26,439 nt of DNA from CALROG01 sp943369755 (GCA_943369755.1 CALROG020000047.1:1-26439); one strand, 5' to 3'. Positions 6,503 through 14,114 are shown, numbered from the stretch's first letter. The notes: generated by a model from the letters alone, not told the origin. Numbers and translations are program-made.

Positions 6503-7660
6503 ATGCTTTCTACTCACAGCCTCTCGCTCGCACAGTCACTGGTGCGACTCAACACAGTCAGCGCCAACTCGAACCTGGCGCTGATCCACTTCATCCGCGA
6601 CACCCTGCAAGCGCTAGGCGTAGCAAGCCGTTTGACTTACAACGCCGACAAGACCAAAGCCAACTTGTTCGCCACGCTGGGGCAAGGCAAGCCCGCGGGC
6701 ATCATTCTTTCGGGTCACACCGACACCGTGCCATGGGACGGGCAGGACTGGCGCTTTGACCCGCTGGGTGCCACGGTCCAGGACGGCCGGCTCTACGGCC
6801 GTGGCTCGGCCGACATGAAGTCGTTTATTGCAATTGCGCTGGCTCACGCCAGACAATTCCTGGAAAGCGATGCGCCATTTGCGGTGCATTTCGCTTTCAG
6901 TTACGACGAAGAAGTGGGTTGTTTCGGCGTGCGCGAGCTGATTGCCGACATGCGTGAGGCCGGCATCCGGCCGCTGGCCTGCATTGTGGGCGAACCCACC
7001 GGCATGGTGCCCGCCATTGCCCACAAGGGCGTTTACCGCTACAAGTGCTGCGTGCGCGGCAAGGAAGCCCATTCTTCCCTGACACCGCAGTCGGTCAACG
7101 CCGTCGAGATGGCCGCGCGGCTGGTGGGCAAACTGCGCGACATGGCCGAGGGCTTTGAGCGCAGTGAACCCCGTTACCCCGGTTTTGACGTGCCCTTCAG
7201 CACCGCCAGCGTAGGCCAGTTCCACGGCGGCATTGCCGACAACGTGGTGCCACGCGACGCCGAGTTTCGCTACGAATTCCGTGATCTGCCCGGTGCTGAT
7301 GCGTTGGCGATGCAGGCGCAGCTGCTGGCCCACGCGCGCGCGCTGGAGCCGGGCATGAAGAAAGTCGCACCCGATGCCGGCTTTCGCTTCGAAACGATCT
7401 GCGAGGTGCCGAGCTTTTTGGGCTCCGCGGCTGACCCGGTGACCCGGCTGGCCCAGCGCCTCTCGGGTGAGGCGGGCACCACGCTGGTGGCTTTTGGCAC
7501 CGAGGCCGGGCTGTTCAAGCAATCGGGCATTCCCACCGTGGTCTGCGGGCCCGGCAGCATCAACCAGGCGCACCAGCCCGACGAATACGTGAGCCTGGAT
7601 CAGTTGGCCCGCTGCGAGGCCTTCATGCAGGGCCTGGCTGCGACGCGCGAAATCGGCTGA
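6503..7660 (+). CDS. argE: Acetylornithine deacetylase
   Basis: 385 residues, normal for ArgE (M20A). It removes the acetyl group from N2-acetylornithine to give ornithine in arginine synthesis, using two metal ions. Motifs: SGHTDTVPWDGQDW (first metal His/Asp), GRGSADMKSFIA (bridging Asp), FSYDEEVGCFG (catalytic Glu-Glu), VGEPTGMVP, KGKEAHSS-type dimerisation segment (GKEAHSSL), FGTEAGLF, and PGSINQAHQPDEYV with the final His. ATG at 6503 lacks a strong Shine-Dalgarno. A paralogous function on other acyl-amino acids is possible because the neighbours are also amide hydrolases, but the motif set matches ArgE best. It is convergent with the binding-protein gene, with four bases between stops. 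Confidence 0.92.
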   Translation: MLSTHSLSLAQSLVRLNTVSANSNLALIHFIRDTLQALGVASRLTYNADKTKANLFATLGQGKPAGIILSGHTDTVPWDGQDWRFDPLGATVQDGRLYGRGSADMKSFIAIALAHARQFLESDAPFAVHFAFSYDEEVGCFGVRELIADMREAGIRPLACIVGEPTGMVPAIAHKGVYRYKCCVRGKEAHSSLTPQSVNAVEMAARLVGKLRDMAEGFERSEPRYPGFDVPFSTASVGQFHGGIADNVVPRDAEFRYEFRDLPGADALAMQAQLLAHARALEPGMKKVAPDAGFRFETICEVPSFLGSAADPVTRLAQRLSGEAGTTLVAFGTEAGLFKQSGIPTVVCGPGSINQAHQPDEYVSLDQLARCEAFMQGLAATREIG

Positions 7661-7664
7661 CCGG

Positions 7665-8804
7665 CTACTCGCGCACCCGACCCTGGGAGTCGATCAGGCT
7701 GAGCTCCACCAGCTTGGAGGCGACACGCTCCTCGGTAAAGTGCACCCGGAAGCCGCCAATCGACAAGTCATCCAGCGCGTCAATGGATTTTTTCAGTCGA
7801 GCCCGGTTGGGGGTATCTTTCGCAGGTATGCGCCGTAGCGCCTCTGTAAACACCCGGGCCGCGATGTAGCCTTCTAGCAGGTAGACGTTGGGCTTGCCCA
7901 GCTTGGCCTGGGTCAGGTCTGAAAGCAGTTCGCGCGCCAAGGCAAGTTTGGCGTTGTCGCTCTTGGGCACAACCCGCACCACCACTACGCCAACACCGGC
8001 CGGGCCAAGCTGATCAGCCAGAAGGCTTTCACCGGTATTGGAGAAGCCGTAAATGGAACCGCGAAATCCTTTAGCCCTTAGTTCGCGGATTGCAACCCCG
8101 GCCCCGGAGGCATCGGCAATGACCAGCACCGATTCCGGTGCCGCGGCCAACACTCTGCTGACGCTGCTGGCAACGCTCCCGCTTGCCAGCGATGCCTTGG
8201 CGGCCAGGTTTGCGCCCATGCCGGCCATGGTGCGCTCCGACGAGTCGAGTGCGGCAAGTGATTCACCGTCGTTGGCATGCAGGATGGCAAATTTTCGCGC
8301 ACCCAGTGTTTCTGCGTGTTTGGCAATGGCCGCCGCCTCTTCTGAATAGCCGGGGCGCAGTGAATAGACGTTGGGATAAAGGGCCCCGCGCAGCTCGTCG
8401 GCGGCAGCCATGGGTGCAAACAGCAGTACGTCGGTGTCTTTGATCACCGGGTATGCGGCGGTAACTTGTGGCGAGCCATAGAAGCCGAACAGCGCCAGCG
8501 CACCTTGGCCCAGCAGCTGTTTGGCGTTGGCGGCGGTCTGCTCGGCGTTGCCGCGGTCGTCCAGCGTTACCAGCTCAATCTTGCGGCCATTGACCCCGCC
8601 AGCAGCGTTGACCCGGTCGAAATACATTTTTGCGCCCTGATGGAACGGCGCGGCCAGTGATGAACCGGGCCCGGTAAGGGCCACCGACTGGCCCAGCGTG
8701 ATGCTGGTTTTTGAGACGCCATCTTGCGCCAGCGCGGGGCTTGCGCCGACCAGCAGCAAGGCGGCTACCATCATGGGCCGCACCAATATTTTTTTGATTT
8801 TCAT
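7665..8804 (-). CDS. Periplasmic LivK-type ABC transporter substrate-binding protein (orphan)
   Basis: 379 residues. The ATG at 8804 is preceded by GGAGA seven bases upstream, so the longer frame from 8852 is not used. An N-terminal Sec signal peptide is present (KIKKILVRP, then MMVAALLLVGASPALA, cleavage likely after ALA-Q). The mature part is a type I periplasmic-binding fold of the Leu/Ile/Val-binding family: ITLGQSVALTGPG, GAKMYFDRVNAAGGVNGR, ELVTLDDRGNAEQTAANAKQ, FAPMAAADELRG and FHxE-type ending (RVHFTEERVASKLVEL). Family members capture branched-chain amino acids, amides or aromatic acids. No permease (LivH/M) or ATPase (LivF/G) lies beside it, so it must use components encoded elsewhere or act as a sensor input. 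Divergent from the molybdopterin oxidoreductase. Confidence 0.9.
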   Translation of the reverse strand: MKIKKILVRPMMVAALLLVGASPALAQDGVSKTSITLGQSVALTGPGSSLAAPFHQGAKMYFDRVNAAGGVNGRKIELVTLDDRGNAEQTAANAKQLLGQGALALFGFYGSPQVTAAYPVIKDTDVLLFAPMAAADELRGALYPNVYSLRPGYSEEAAAIAKHAETLGARKFAILHANDGESLAALDSSERTMAGMGANLAAKASLASGSVASSVSRVLAAAPESVLVIADASGAGVAIRELRAKGFRGSIYGFSNTGESLLADQLGPAGVGVVVVRVVPKSDNAKLALARELLSDLTQAKLGKPNVYLLEGYIAARVFTEALRRIPAKDTPNRARLKKSIDALDDLSIGGFRVHFTEERVASKLVELSLIDSQGRVRE

Positions 8805-8867
8805 GTTATGTCTCCGGCCAACCTTTATAGGCGGTTGAGCAAAAGAGGGCAACTATAGGGTTACATC
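8805..8867. promoter_or_regulatory. Divergent promoter region, binding protein / molybdopterin oxidoreductase
   Basis: 63 bases between the ATG at 8804 and the GTG at 8868. It contains both ribosome sites (GGAGA for the minus gene near 8813-8817, AGGG at 8857-8860 for the plus gene). An AT-rich TTTATAG near 8824-8830 could be a -10 element for the plus gene. No good -35 is evident. Confidence 0.4.
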
Positions 8868-10955
8868 GTGAGCAATACCATCGGCACATCCCCTAGCGTC
8901 AGTCTGGTGAAAGCTTCGTCCGGGGCCCGCCAGGTGCTGGGGGCCTGTCCGCATGACTGCCCGGACACTTGCGCCCTGGTAACCACCGTGCAGGACGGCG
9001 TGGCCGTGAAAGTTCAGGGCAATCCGGCGCATCCTGCGACCGATGGTGTGCTGTGCACCAAGGTGTCGCGCTATACCGAGCGCAGCTATCACCCCGAGCG
9101 CTTGCTGTACCCGCTCAAGCGCGTTGGCCCCAAGGGCGCAGGCCAGTTCGAGCGGGTGAGCTGGGACGCCGCCCTTGCCGACATCGCGGCCCGACTGGCG
9201 GCCATTGCCCGGCGCGATCCGCAGGCCATCGTGCCCTACAGCTACGCCGGCACCATGGGCCTGGTGCAGGGCGAGAGCATGGCGGCGCGCTTTTTCAACA
9301 AGCTTGGGGCCTCGGCGCTGGAGCGCACCATCTGCTCTGCCGCAGGTGGGGAAGGGCTGGTGCAGACCCTGGGGGGCAAGGTTGGCATGCGGGTGGAGTA
9401 TTTCGCCGAAGCCAGGCTTATTTTGATCTGGGGCAGCAATTCGATTGCCAGCAACCTGCACTTCTGGCGGCTGGCGCAAGAGGCCAAGCGCAGCGGCGCG
9501 CGGCTGGTCTGCATTGACCCCCGGCGCAGCGAAACGGCTGAAAAATGCCATGAACATCTTGCGTTGCTGCCGGGAACCGACGCCGCCCTTGCGCTGGCTT
9601 TGATGCATGAGTTGATAGTGCATGACTGGCTGGACCACGACTACATCGCGCAACACACGCTGGGCTGGGAGGCCTTGCGCGCCCGCGCCCTGCAATGGCC
9701 GCCCGAACGGGCCGCTGTAGTGTGCGGCGTGCCGGTGGCGCAGATCGTGGCGCTGGCGCGCGACTATGGCACCACCCAACCCGCCGCAATCCGCCTGAAC
9801 TACGGCATGCAGCGGGTGCGCGGCGGCGGCAATGCGGCCCGCGCCGTGGCCTGCCTGCCCGCGCTCACGGGTGCCTGGCGGCACCGCGCAGGCGGCGTGT
9901 TGCTGTCCAGCTCGGGCATGTTTCCCGTCGACAAAGCCGCGCTGCAGCGCCCTGACCTGCTGGCCGGGCGGCAGCCGCGCACGATCAATATGAGCACCAT
10001 TGGCGACGATTTGTTGCGTGAAAGCGCCCCGGGCTTTGGGCCCAGGATCGAGGCGCTGGTGGTCTATAACAGCAACCCGGTGGCGGTGGCGCCCGAGTCG
10101 GGCAAGGTGGTGCAGGGCTTTGCCCGCGAGGACCTGTTCACCGTGGTGCTGGAGCACTTCAAGACCGACACCGCTGACTACGCTGACTACATACTTCCCG
10201 CCACCACCCAGTTGGAGCACTGGGACGTGCACCTGTCCTATGGCCACACCGACGTGCTGCTGAACCAGCCCGCTATTGCGCCGCTGGGCGAGGCCAGGCC
10301 CAACACACAAATCTTTCGCGAGCTGGCCGCGCGCATGGGCTACACCGAGCCCTGCTTTGCCGATGACGATGAAGCGCTGTGTCGCATGGCCTATGGCGAC
10401 CGTGTGGATTTCAGCGAACTGCTGGCCAAGGGCTTTGCCACGCTGCGCCTGCCCGAGGCGCCTTACGCCGCCGGCGGCTTTCCCACGCCGTCGGGCAAGT
10501 GCGAGTTTTTCAGTGAACGACTGGCCCGCCAGGGGCTGGACGGCCTGCCCGACCACCTGCCCAACTACGAGACGCCCGGCAGCAGCACCCGCTATCCGCT
10601 GGCCATGATCTCGCCGCCGGCGCGCAACTTTCTCAACTCCAGCTTTGTGAACGTGAAGAGCCTGCGCGATATTGAAGGCGAGCCAGTGCTTGAAATCAAT
10701 CAGCATGACGCCGCTGCCCGTGGCATCAGCAGCGGTGCAGTGGTGCGGGTGTTCAACGACCGGGGTGAGTACCGGGTCAAGGCCGAAGTGTCGTCACGCG
10801 CGCGCCCCGGCGTGGTCAACGGGCTGGGCATCTGGTGGCGCAAGCTCGGCCTGGACGGCACCAATGTGAACCAGCTCACCAGCCAGAAGCTCACCGACCT
10901 GGGCCGTGGCCCGGTGTTCTACGACTGCCTGGTTGAGGTTCAACCCCTGGCGTGA
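8868..10955 (+). CDS. Molybdopterin (bis-MGD) oxidoreductase, DMSO-reductase superfamily
   Basis: 695 residues. The GTG start is preceded by AGGG seven bases upstream. The N-terminal [4Fe-4S] motif is complete: Cys27, Cys31, Cys35 (CPHDCPDTC) and Cys63 (DGVLCTK). The molybdopterin domain follows: QAIVPYSYAGTMG, RTICSAAGGEG (Cys156 or Ser157 as candidate Mo ligand), IWGSNSIASNLHFW, CIDPRRSETAEKC, LPATTQLEHWDVHLSYGHTD (ILPATTQLEHWDVH), and a C-terminal molydopterin-binding beta-barrel (LEINQHDAAARGI, VNQLTSQKLTDLGRGPVFYD). There is no twin-arginine signal, so it is cytosolic. The substrate is unknown; relatives are often annotated as formate dehydrogenase- or thiosulfate reductase-like. No iron-sulfur or membrane subunit is adjacent. 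Its stop overlaps the next gene as GTGA. Confidence 0.92.
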   Translation: MSNTIGTSPSVSLVKASSGARQVLGACPHDCPDTCALVTTVQDGVAVKVQGNPAHPATDGVLCTKVSRYTERSYHPERLLYPLKRVGPKGAGQFERVSWDAALADIAARLAAIARRDPQAIVPYSYAGTMGLVQGESMAARFFNKLGASALERTICSAAGGEGLVQTLGGKVGMRVEYFAEARLILIWGSNSIASNLHFWRLAQEAKRSGARLVCIDPRRSETAEKCHEHLALLPGTDAALALALMHELIVHDWLDHDYIAQHTLGWEALRARALQWPPERAAVVCGVPVAQIVALARDYGTTQPAAIRLNYGMQRVRGGGNAARAVACLPALTGAWRHRAGGVLLSSSGMFPVDKAALQRPDLLAGRQPRTINMSTIGDDLLRESAPGFGPRIEALVVYNSNPVAVAPESGKVVQGFAREDLFTVVLEHFKTDTADYADYILPATTQLEHWDVHLSYGHTDVLLNQPAIAPLGEARPNTQIFRELAARMGYTEPCFADDDEALCRMAYGDRVDFSELLAKGFATLRLPEAPYAAGGFPTPSGKCEFFSERLARQGLDGLPDHLPNYETPGSSTRYPLAMISPPARNFLNSSFVNVKSLRDIEGEPVLEINQHDAAARGISSGAVVRVFNDRGEYRVKAEVSSRARPGVVNGLGIWWRKLGLDGTNVNQLTSQKLTDLGRGPVFYDCLVEVQPLA

Positions 10956-12031
10956 AGCGCACGCTGGCCATGACCCTGGGGATTGCTGTGGTTGCCGCAA
11001 GCCTGGTGGCGCTGTGCCTCACCGGCTGCGCCAATCTGGGCTACTACTGGCAGTCGGTGCACGGCCACCTCAGCCTGATGAACGCGGCGCGCCCGGTTAA
11101 CGAGTGGCTGGCTGACGAGACGGCCCCGGCACCCCTGAAAGCGCGGCTGGTGTTGAGCCAGCACATCCGGGAGTTTGCAGCGCGCGAGCTGCAACTGCCC
11201 GACAACCCAAGCTACCGCCGCTATGCCGACTTGCAGCGCCGCGCGGTGGTCTGGAATGTGGTGGCCGCGCCTGAGTACTCGCTCACGCTGAACACCTGGT
11301 GCTTTCCCGTGACCGGGTGCGTGAGCTACCGCGGCTACTTTGCCGAGGCACAGGCTCGTGCCGAGGCGGCGCAGCTCAAGGCCCAGGGGCTGGAGGTCAG
11401 CGTCTATGGCGTGCCTGCGTACTCCACACTGGGCTGGATGAACTGGGCCGGCGGCGACCCTTTGCTCAACACCTTCATTCATTACCCCGACGGCGAGCTG
11501 GCGCGGCTGATCTTCCACGAGCTGGCGCACCAGGTGGTCTATGTGAAGGACGACACCATGTTCAATGAGTCCTTTGCCACCGCGGTCGAGCGCCTGGGCG
11601 GTGCGCGCTGGCTTGCCACCCAGGCCAGTGAAGCCGCCCGCGCCGAGTACGCGGTGTATGACGCGCGGCGCAAGCAGTTCCGCGCACTGGCCCTTGCGAC
11701 GCGCCTTGAACTGGCTCACATTTATGAGGCAAATCAGGCTGTAGCCCTTACAGATACTGCGCGAGCCACTATGAAAACTGTAGCAATGGCGTCGTTCCGC
11801 GCGCAGTACCAGCAGCTCAAAACCGGCTGGGGTGGGTTCGCCGGCTATGACCCGTGGGTGGCCAATGCCAATAACGCCGCCTTTGGCGCGCAGGCCGCCT
11901 ATGACGAGCTGGTGCCGGGCTTTGAGGCCCTGTTCGAGCGCGAGCAGCGCGACTGGAAGCGGTTTTATGATGCGGTGAAGCGGCTGGCCGACTTGCCCAA
12001 AGACCAGCGGCGCCAGCAGCTCAAGCCCTGA
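10952..12031 (+). CDS. Putative lipoprotein aminopeptidase (PF10023-type zinc peptidase) carrying a repeat
   Basis: 359 residues from GTG at 10952, overlapping the previous stop by four bases; an ATG at 10970 is a less likely alternative. The N-terminus is a lipoprotein signal: KRTLAMTLG, hydrophobic VVAASLVALC, lipobox LTGC. The product should therefore be a membrane-anchored periplasmic protein. The zinc site is HELAHQ (FHELAHQVVYVKDD) with a downstream FNESFATAVE supplying the third ligand Glu. Conserved surroundings NAARPVNEWL and PAYSTLGWMNWAGGDPLLNT fit the putative aminopeptidase family. Residues 260-278 are encoded by an inverted copy of the 57-bp dispersed repeat (11730-11786), with codons such as GTA, CTT, ACA and CGA unlike the surrounding GC-rich usage. 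The insertion keeps the frame and lies C-terminal to the active site in a helical linker. Confidence 0.88.
   Translation: MKRTLAMTLGIAVVAASLVALCLTGCANLGYYWQSVHGHLSLMNAARPVNEWLADETAPAPLKARLVLSQHIREFAARELQLPDNPSYRRYADLQRRAVVWNVVAAPEYSLTLNTWCFPVTGCVSYRGYFAEAQARAEAAQLKAQGLEVSVYGVPAYSTLGWMNWAGGDPLLNTFIHYPDGELARLIFHELAHQVVYVKDDTMFNESFATAVERLGGARWLATQASEAARAEYAVYDARRKQFRALALATRLELAHIYEANQAVALTDTARATMKTVAMASFRAQYQQLKTGWGGFAGYDPWVANANNAAFGAQAAYDELVPGFEALFEREQRDWKRFYDAVKRLADLPKDQRRQQLKP
11730..11786 (-). repeat. 57-bp dispersed repeat, copy 3 (inside a coding sequence)
   Basis: Read on the minus strand it begins TTGCTAC and contains the core ATAGTGGCTCGCGCAGTATC, then GGGCTACAG. It aligns ungapped to 13635-13691 with 11 mismatches by hand, and to 4094-4150. 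It is 57 bp, which equals 19 codons, so the aminopeptidase frame stays open through it. Confidence 0.85.
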
Positions 12032-12043
12032 ACCCCGAAGCCC

Positions 12044-12049
12044 AAGGAG
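12044..12049 (+). promoter_or_regulatory. Ribosome binding site supporting a TTG start
   Basis: AAGGAG seven bases before the TTG at 12057. No ATG or GTG in frame gives a full-length product, so this site fixes the non-standard start. Confidence 0.75.
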
Positions 12050-12056
12050 ACACAAG

Positions 12057-12422
12057 TTGCCCGACATTCACATCACGCGCGAGCACGCGCTGGGCCTGCC
12101 CGAAGCCCGCAAGATTGCCTTCAAGTGGGCCGAGATGGCCGAAGAGAAGTTCGACATGGAATGTACCTACGAAGAGGGCAAGACGGCTGATCTGGTCAGC
12201 TTCACCCGTTCGGGCGTCAATGGCGAACTCAAGGTCACCAGGAACTTGTTCGAACTGGACGCGAGGCTGGGCTTTTTGCTGGGCGTATTCAAGGACCGCA
12301 TTGAAGGCGAGATCGTCAAGAACCTCGACGACCTGCTGGCGCGCAAGGAGCCGGTTCAGACTGTTGACAAAGGCGTAGCCAAAGCTTCCGCCAAGAAGTC
12401 CACGGTCAGAAAGAAGGCATGA
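12057..12422 (+). CDS. Polyhydroxyalkanoic acid system family protein (PHA_gran_rgn-type)
   Basis: 121 residues starting at TTG with a strong AAGGAG. The sequence PDIHITREHALGLPEARK, AFKWAEMAEEKFDMECTYEE, GELKVTRNLFELDARLGFLL and IEGEIVKNLDDLLA fits the small PF09650 family found in PHA-producing proteobacteria. Family function is poorly defined; a role at PHA granules or in their regulation is assumed from genome context. A basic Lys/Ala tail (AKASAKKSTVRKKA) ends the protein and could contact DNA or a granule surface. It sits 25 bases after the aminopeptidase and overlaps the CoA-transferase start as ATGA. A phasin gene lies at 18927 in the same window, which supports the storage-polymer link. 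Confidence 0.85.
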   Translation: MPDIHITREHALGLPEARKIAFKWAEMAEEKFDMECTYEEGKTADLVSFTRSGVNGELKVTRNLFELDARLGFLLGVFKDRIEGEIVKNLDDLLARKEPVQTVDKGVAKASAKKSTVRKKA

Positions 12423-13624
12423 CCGCGAGCGGCCCGCTGGCGGGGCTCAAGGTGGTGGAGCTGGGCCAGCTGATTGCCGGCCCATTTGCCGCCAAGACCC
12501 TGGCCGACTTTGGTGCCGAGGTGCTGAAGATCGAACCCCCTGGCACCGGCGACCCATTGCGCCAATGGCGCTTGCTCAAGGACGGTACCTCGGTGTGGTG
12601 GCAGGTGCAGTCGCGCAACAAGCGCTCGCTGGCGCTGGACCTGAAGCAGCCCGAGGCGCAAGACATCGTGCGCCGGCTGGTGTCCGAGGCCGACGTGCTG
12701 GTCGAGAACTTTCGCCCCGGTGCGATGGAAGGCTGGGGCCTGGGCCCGGACGAACTGCACAAGCTCAACCCGCGGCTCATCATGCTGCGCATCAGTGGCT
12801 ACGGCCAAACCGGCCCCTACCGCGACCGCCCGGGCTTTGGCGTGGTGGCAGAGGCCATGGGTGGCCTGCGCCACCTCACCGCAGAGCCGGGCCGGGTGCC
12901 GGTGCGGGTCGGGGTGAGTATTGGCGACACGCTGGCCGCGCTGCATGGCGTGATTGGCATCCTGATGGCGCTGCACCATCGCCACGCCAGCGGCAAGGGC
13001 CAGGTGATTGACGTGGCGCTGTACGAAGCGGTGTTCAACTGCATGGAAAGCCTGCTGCCGGAATACAGCGCATTTGGCGCGGTGCGCGGGCCGGCCGGCA
13101 GTGCGTTGCCCGGCATAGCACCCAGCAACGCCTACCCCTGCGCCGACGGCGGCTACGCGCTGGTGGCTGGCAATGGCGACAGCATTTTCAAGCGCTTGAT
13201 GACGGCGATTGGCCGGGCCGATCTGGCCAGCGACCCGGCACTGGCAGACAACACCGGCCGGGTGGCGCGGGTGGCCGAGATCGACGCCGCCATTGGCCAA
13301 TGGACCGCACAGCGCAGCGTGGACGAGGTGTTGGCCGTGCTGGCGGGGGCATCGGTGCCGGCCGGGCGCATCTACACCGTGGCCGATATCGCCGCCGACC
13401 CGCACTACCAGGCACGCGGCATGCTGGACGAAATTCGGATGAGCGACGGTACGCGCTTGGCGCTGCCGGGCATCGTGCCCAAACTTTCACTGACGCCGGG
13501 TGCTCACCGCCGCAATGCACCGACGCTGGGCCAGGACAGCGACGCGGTGTTGCGTGAGATCGGGCTGACGTCGCCCCAAATCGCGGCGCTGCGGCAACGC
13601 GGCATCGTTGCGGGCGACTGTTGA
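12419..13624 (+). CDS. Class III (CaiB/BaiF) CoA-transferase
   Basis: 401 residues, the usual length. The enzyme moves CoA between an acyl-CoA donor and a carboxylic acid through an aspartyl intermediate. Motifs: PLAGLKVVELGQLIAGPFAA, TLADFGAEVLKIEPPGTGDP, NKRSLALDL, EADVLVENFRPGAMEGWGLG, LRISGYGQTGPYRDRPGFG, and VSIGDTLAALHG with catalytic Asp170. The C-terminal part includes IYTVADIAADPHYQARGM. All these fit formyl-CoA transferase/CaiB relatives; the acid substrate cannot be assigned. ATG at 12419 overlaps the previous stop (ATGA). It is the last gene of the plus-strand unit starting at 8868 and is convergent with the acyl-CoA-binding protein gene across repeat copy 2. Confidence 0.93.
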   Translation: MTASGPLAGLKVVELGQLIAGPFAAKTLADFGAEVLKIEPPGTGDPLRQWRLLKDGTSVWWQVQSRNKRSLALDLKQPEAQDIVRRLVSEADVLVENFRPGAMEGWGLGPDELHKLNPRLIMLRISGYGQTGPYRDRPGFGVVAEAMGGLRHLTAEPGRVPVRVGVSIGDTLAALHGVIGILMALHHRHASGKGQVIDVALYEAVFNCMESLLPEYSAFGAVRGPAGSALPGIAPSNAYPCADGGYALVAGNGDSIFKRLMTAIGRADLASDPALADNTGRVARVAEIDAAIGQWTAQRSVDEVLAVLAGASVPAGRIYTVADIAADPHYQARGMLDEIRMSDGTRLALPGIVPKLSLTPGAHRRNAPTLGQDSDAVLREIGLTSPQIAALRQRGIVAGDC

Positions 13625-13634
13625 AAGCAACAAG

Positions 13635-13691
13635 TTGCTATGAAATTGATAGTGGCTCGCGCAGTATCTATGCGGGCTACAGGCAGATTTG
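13635..13691 (+). repeat. 57-bp dispersed repeat, copy 2 (intergenic)
   Basis: It begins TTGCTAT and contains GTGGCTCGCGCAGTATC, then GCGGGCTACAG. It fills the gap between the convergent CoA-transferase and ACBP genes. It differs from copy 1 at 10 of 57 positions and shares 21 uninterrupted bases with the copy inside the aminopeptidase gene. Confidence 0.85.
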
Positions 13692-13700
13692 TTAAAAAAC

Positions 13701-13955
13701 TCAGCTCAAAGACTCGATCAGGTCGATGTACTGCTGCATCGCGTCGGCATTCGACGTGCCCTTCAGGCCGTTCCAGGCGTCCCACTTGGCGCGGCCCACC
13801 ATGTCGCCGAAACCGGGCTTCTTCTCGGCGTTGTCGCCGCTGGTGGCCTGCTTGTACAGCGCGTAGATTTTGAGCAGAGTGGCGTTGTCTGGACGCTCGC
13901 TGAGGCTCTTGGAATTGGCAACGGCGGCTTCGAACGCGGCTTTGATGTCGGCCAT
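13701..13955 (-). CDS. Acyl-CoA-binding protein (ACBP)
   Basis: 84 residues, the normal single-domain ACBP size. The protein sequesters medium and long-chain acyl-CoA esters in the cytosol and delivers them to acyl-CoA-using enzymes. The ligand-binding signature is complete: IYALYKQATSGD (Tyr31, Tyr34, Lys35), KPGFGDMVGRAKWDAWNGLK (Lys57 and the Trp pair), and a C-terminal Tyr76. ATG at 13955 has AGGAG six bases upstream. A longer open frame continues upstream but lacks homology and overlaps the divergent gene's leader. The divergent neighbour is a WS/DGAT acyltransferase that consumes acyl-CoA, so a supply role for that enzyme is plausible inference. Confidence 0.95.
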   Translation of the reverse strand: MADIKAAFEAAVANSKSLSERPDNATLLKIYALYKQATSGDNAEKKPGFGDMVGRAKWDAWNGLKGTSNADAMQQYIDLIESLS

Positions 13956-14114
13956 GAAATGCTCCTGTGAATTGGCGGGTTGGGTGGCTGCGTCTACCTT
14001 TGGGCGGTGCCTGCGGGTAACTTCGCGGTATCTTACGGTGAGCCGACGCCCCAGAATAGGGGCTCGACCCGAATCCAGATACGCGAGTAACGCCCGCCCC
14101 CGCATGGAGACAGT
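13956..14114. promoter_or_regulatory. Divergent intergenic region, ACBP / WS-DGAT
   Basis: 159 bases carrying promoters for both genes. The plus-strand ribosome site GGAG is at 14106-14109. A 5-bp-arm inverted repeat GCCCC-AGAATA-GGGGC lies at 14048-14063. I could not find a convincing sigma-70 hexamer pair with correct spacing. Confidence 0.4.

Noticed and set aside
6614..7573. 319-codon minus-strand frame opposite argE
   Set aside because: Antisense shadow; argE motifs are intact on the plus strand.
8853..10706. 617-codon open frame on the minus strand opposite the molybdopterin oxidoreductase
   Set aside because: The plus-strand protein has a complete, recognisable motif set. The antisense product is His/Gln/Arg/Gly-rich with no motif, as expected for a shadow frame in GC-rich DNA.
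10940..12067. 375-codon minus-strand frame opposite the lipoprotein aminopeptidase
   Set aside because: Shadow of a gene with lipobox and HExxH site. It also spans the repeat without any coherent protein feature.
12356..13405. 349-codon minus-strand frame opposite the CoA-transferase
   Set aside because: The CoA-transferase frame carries the family motifs; the antisense frame is low-complexity His/Ala/Gln.
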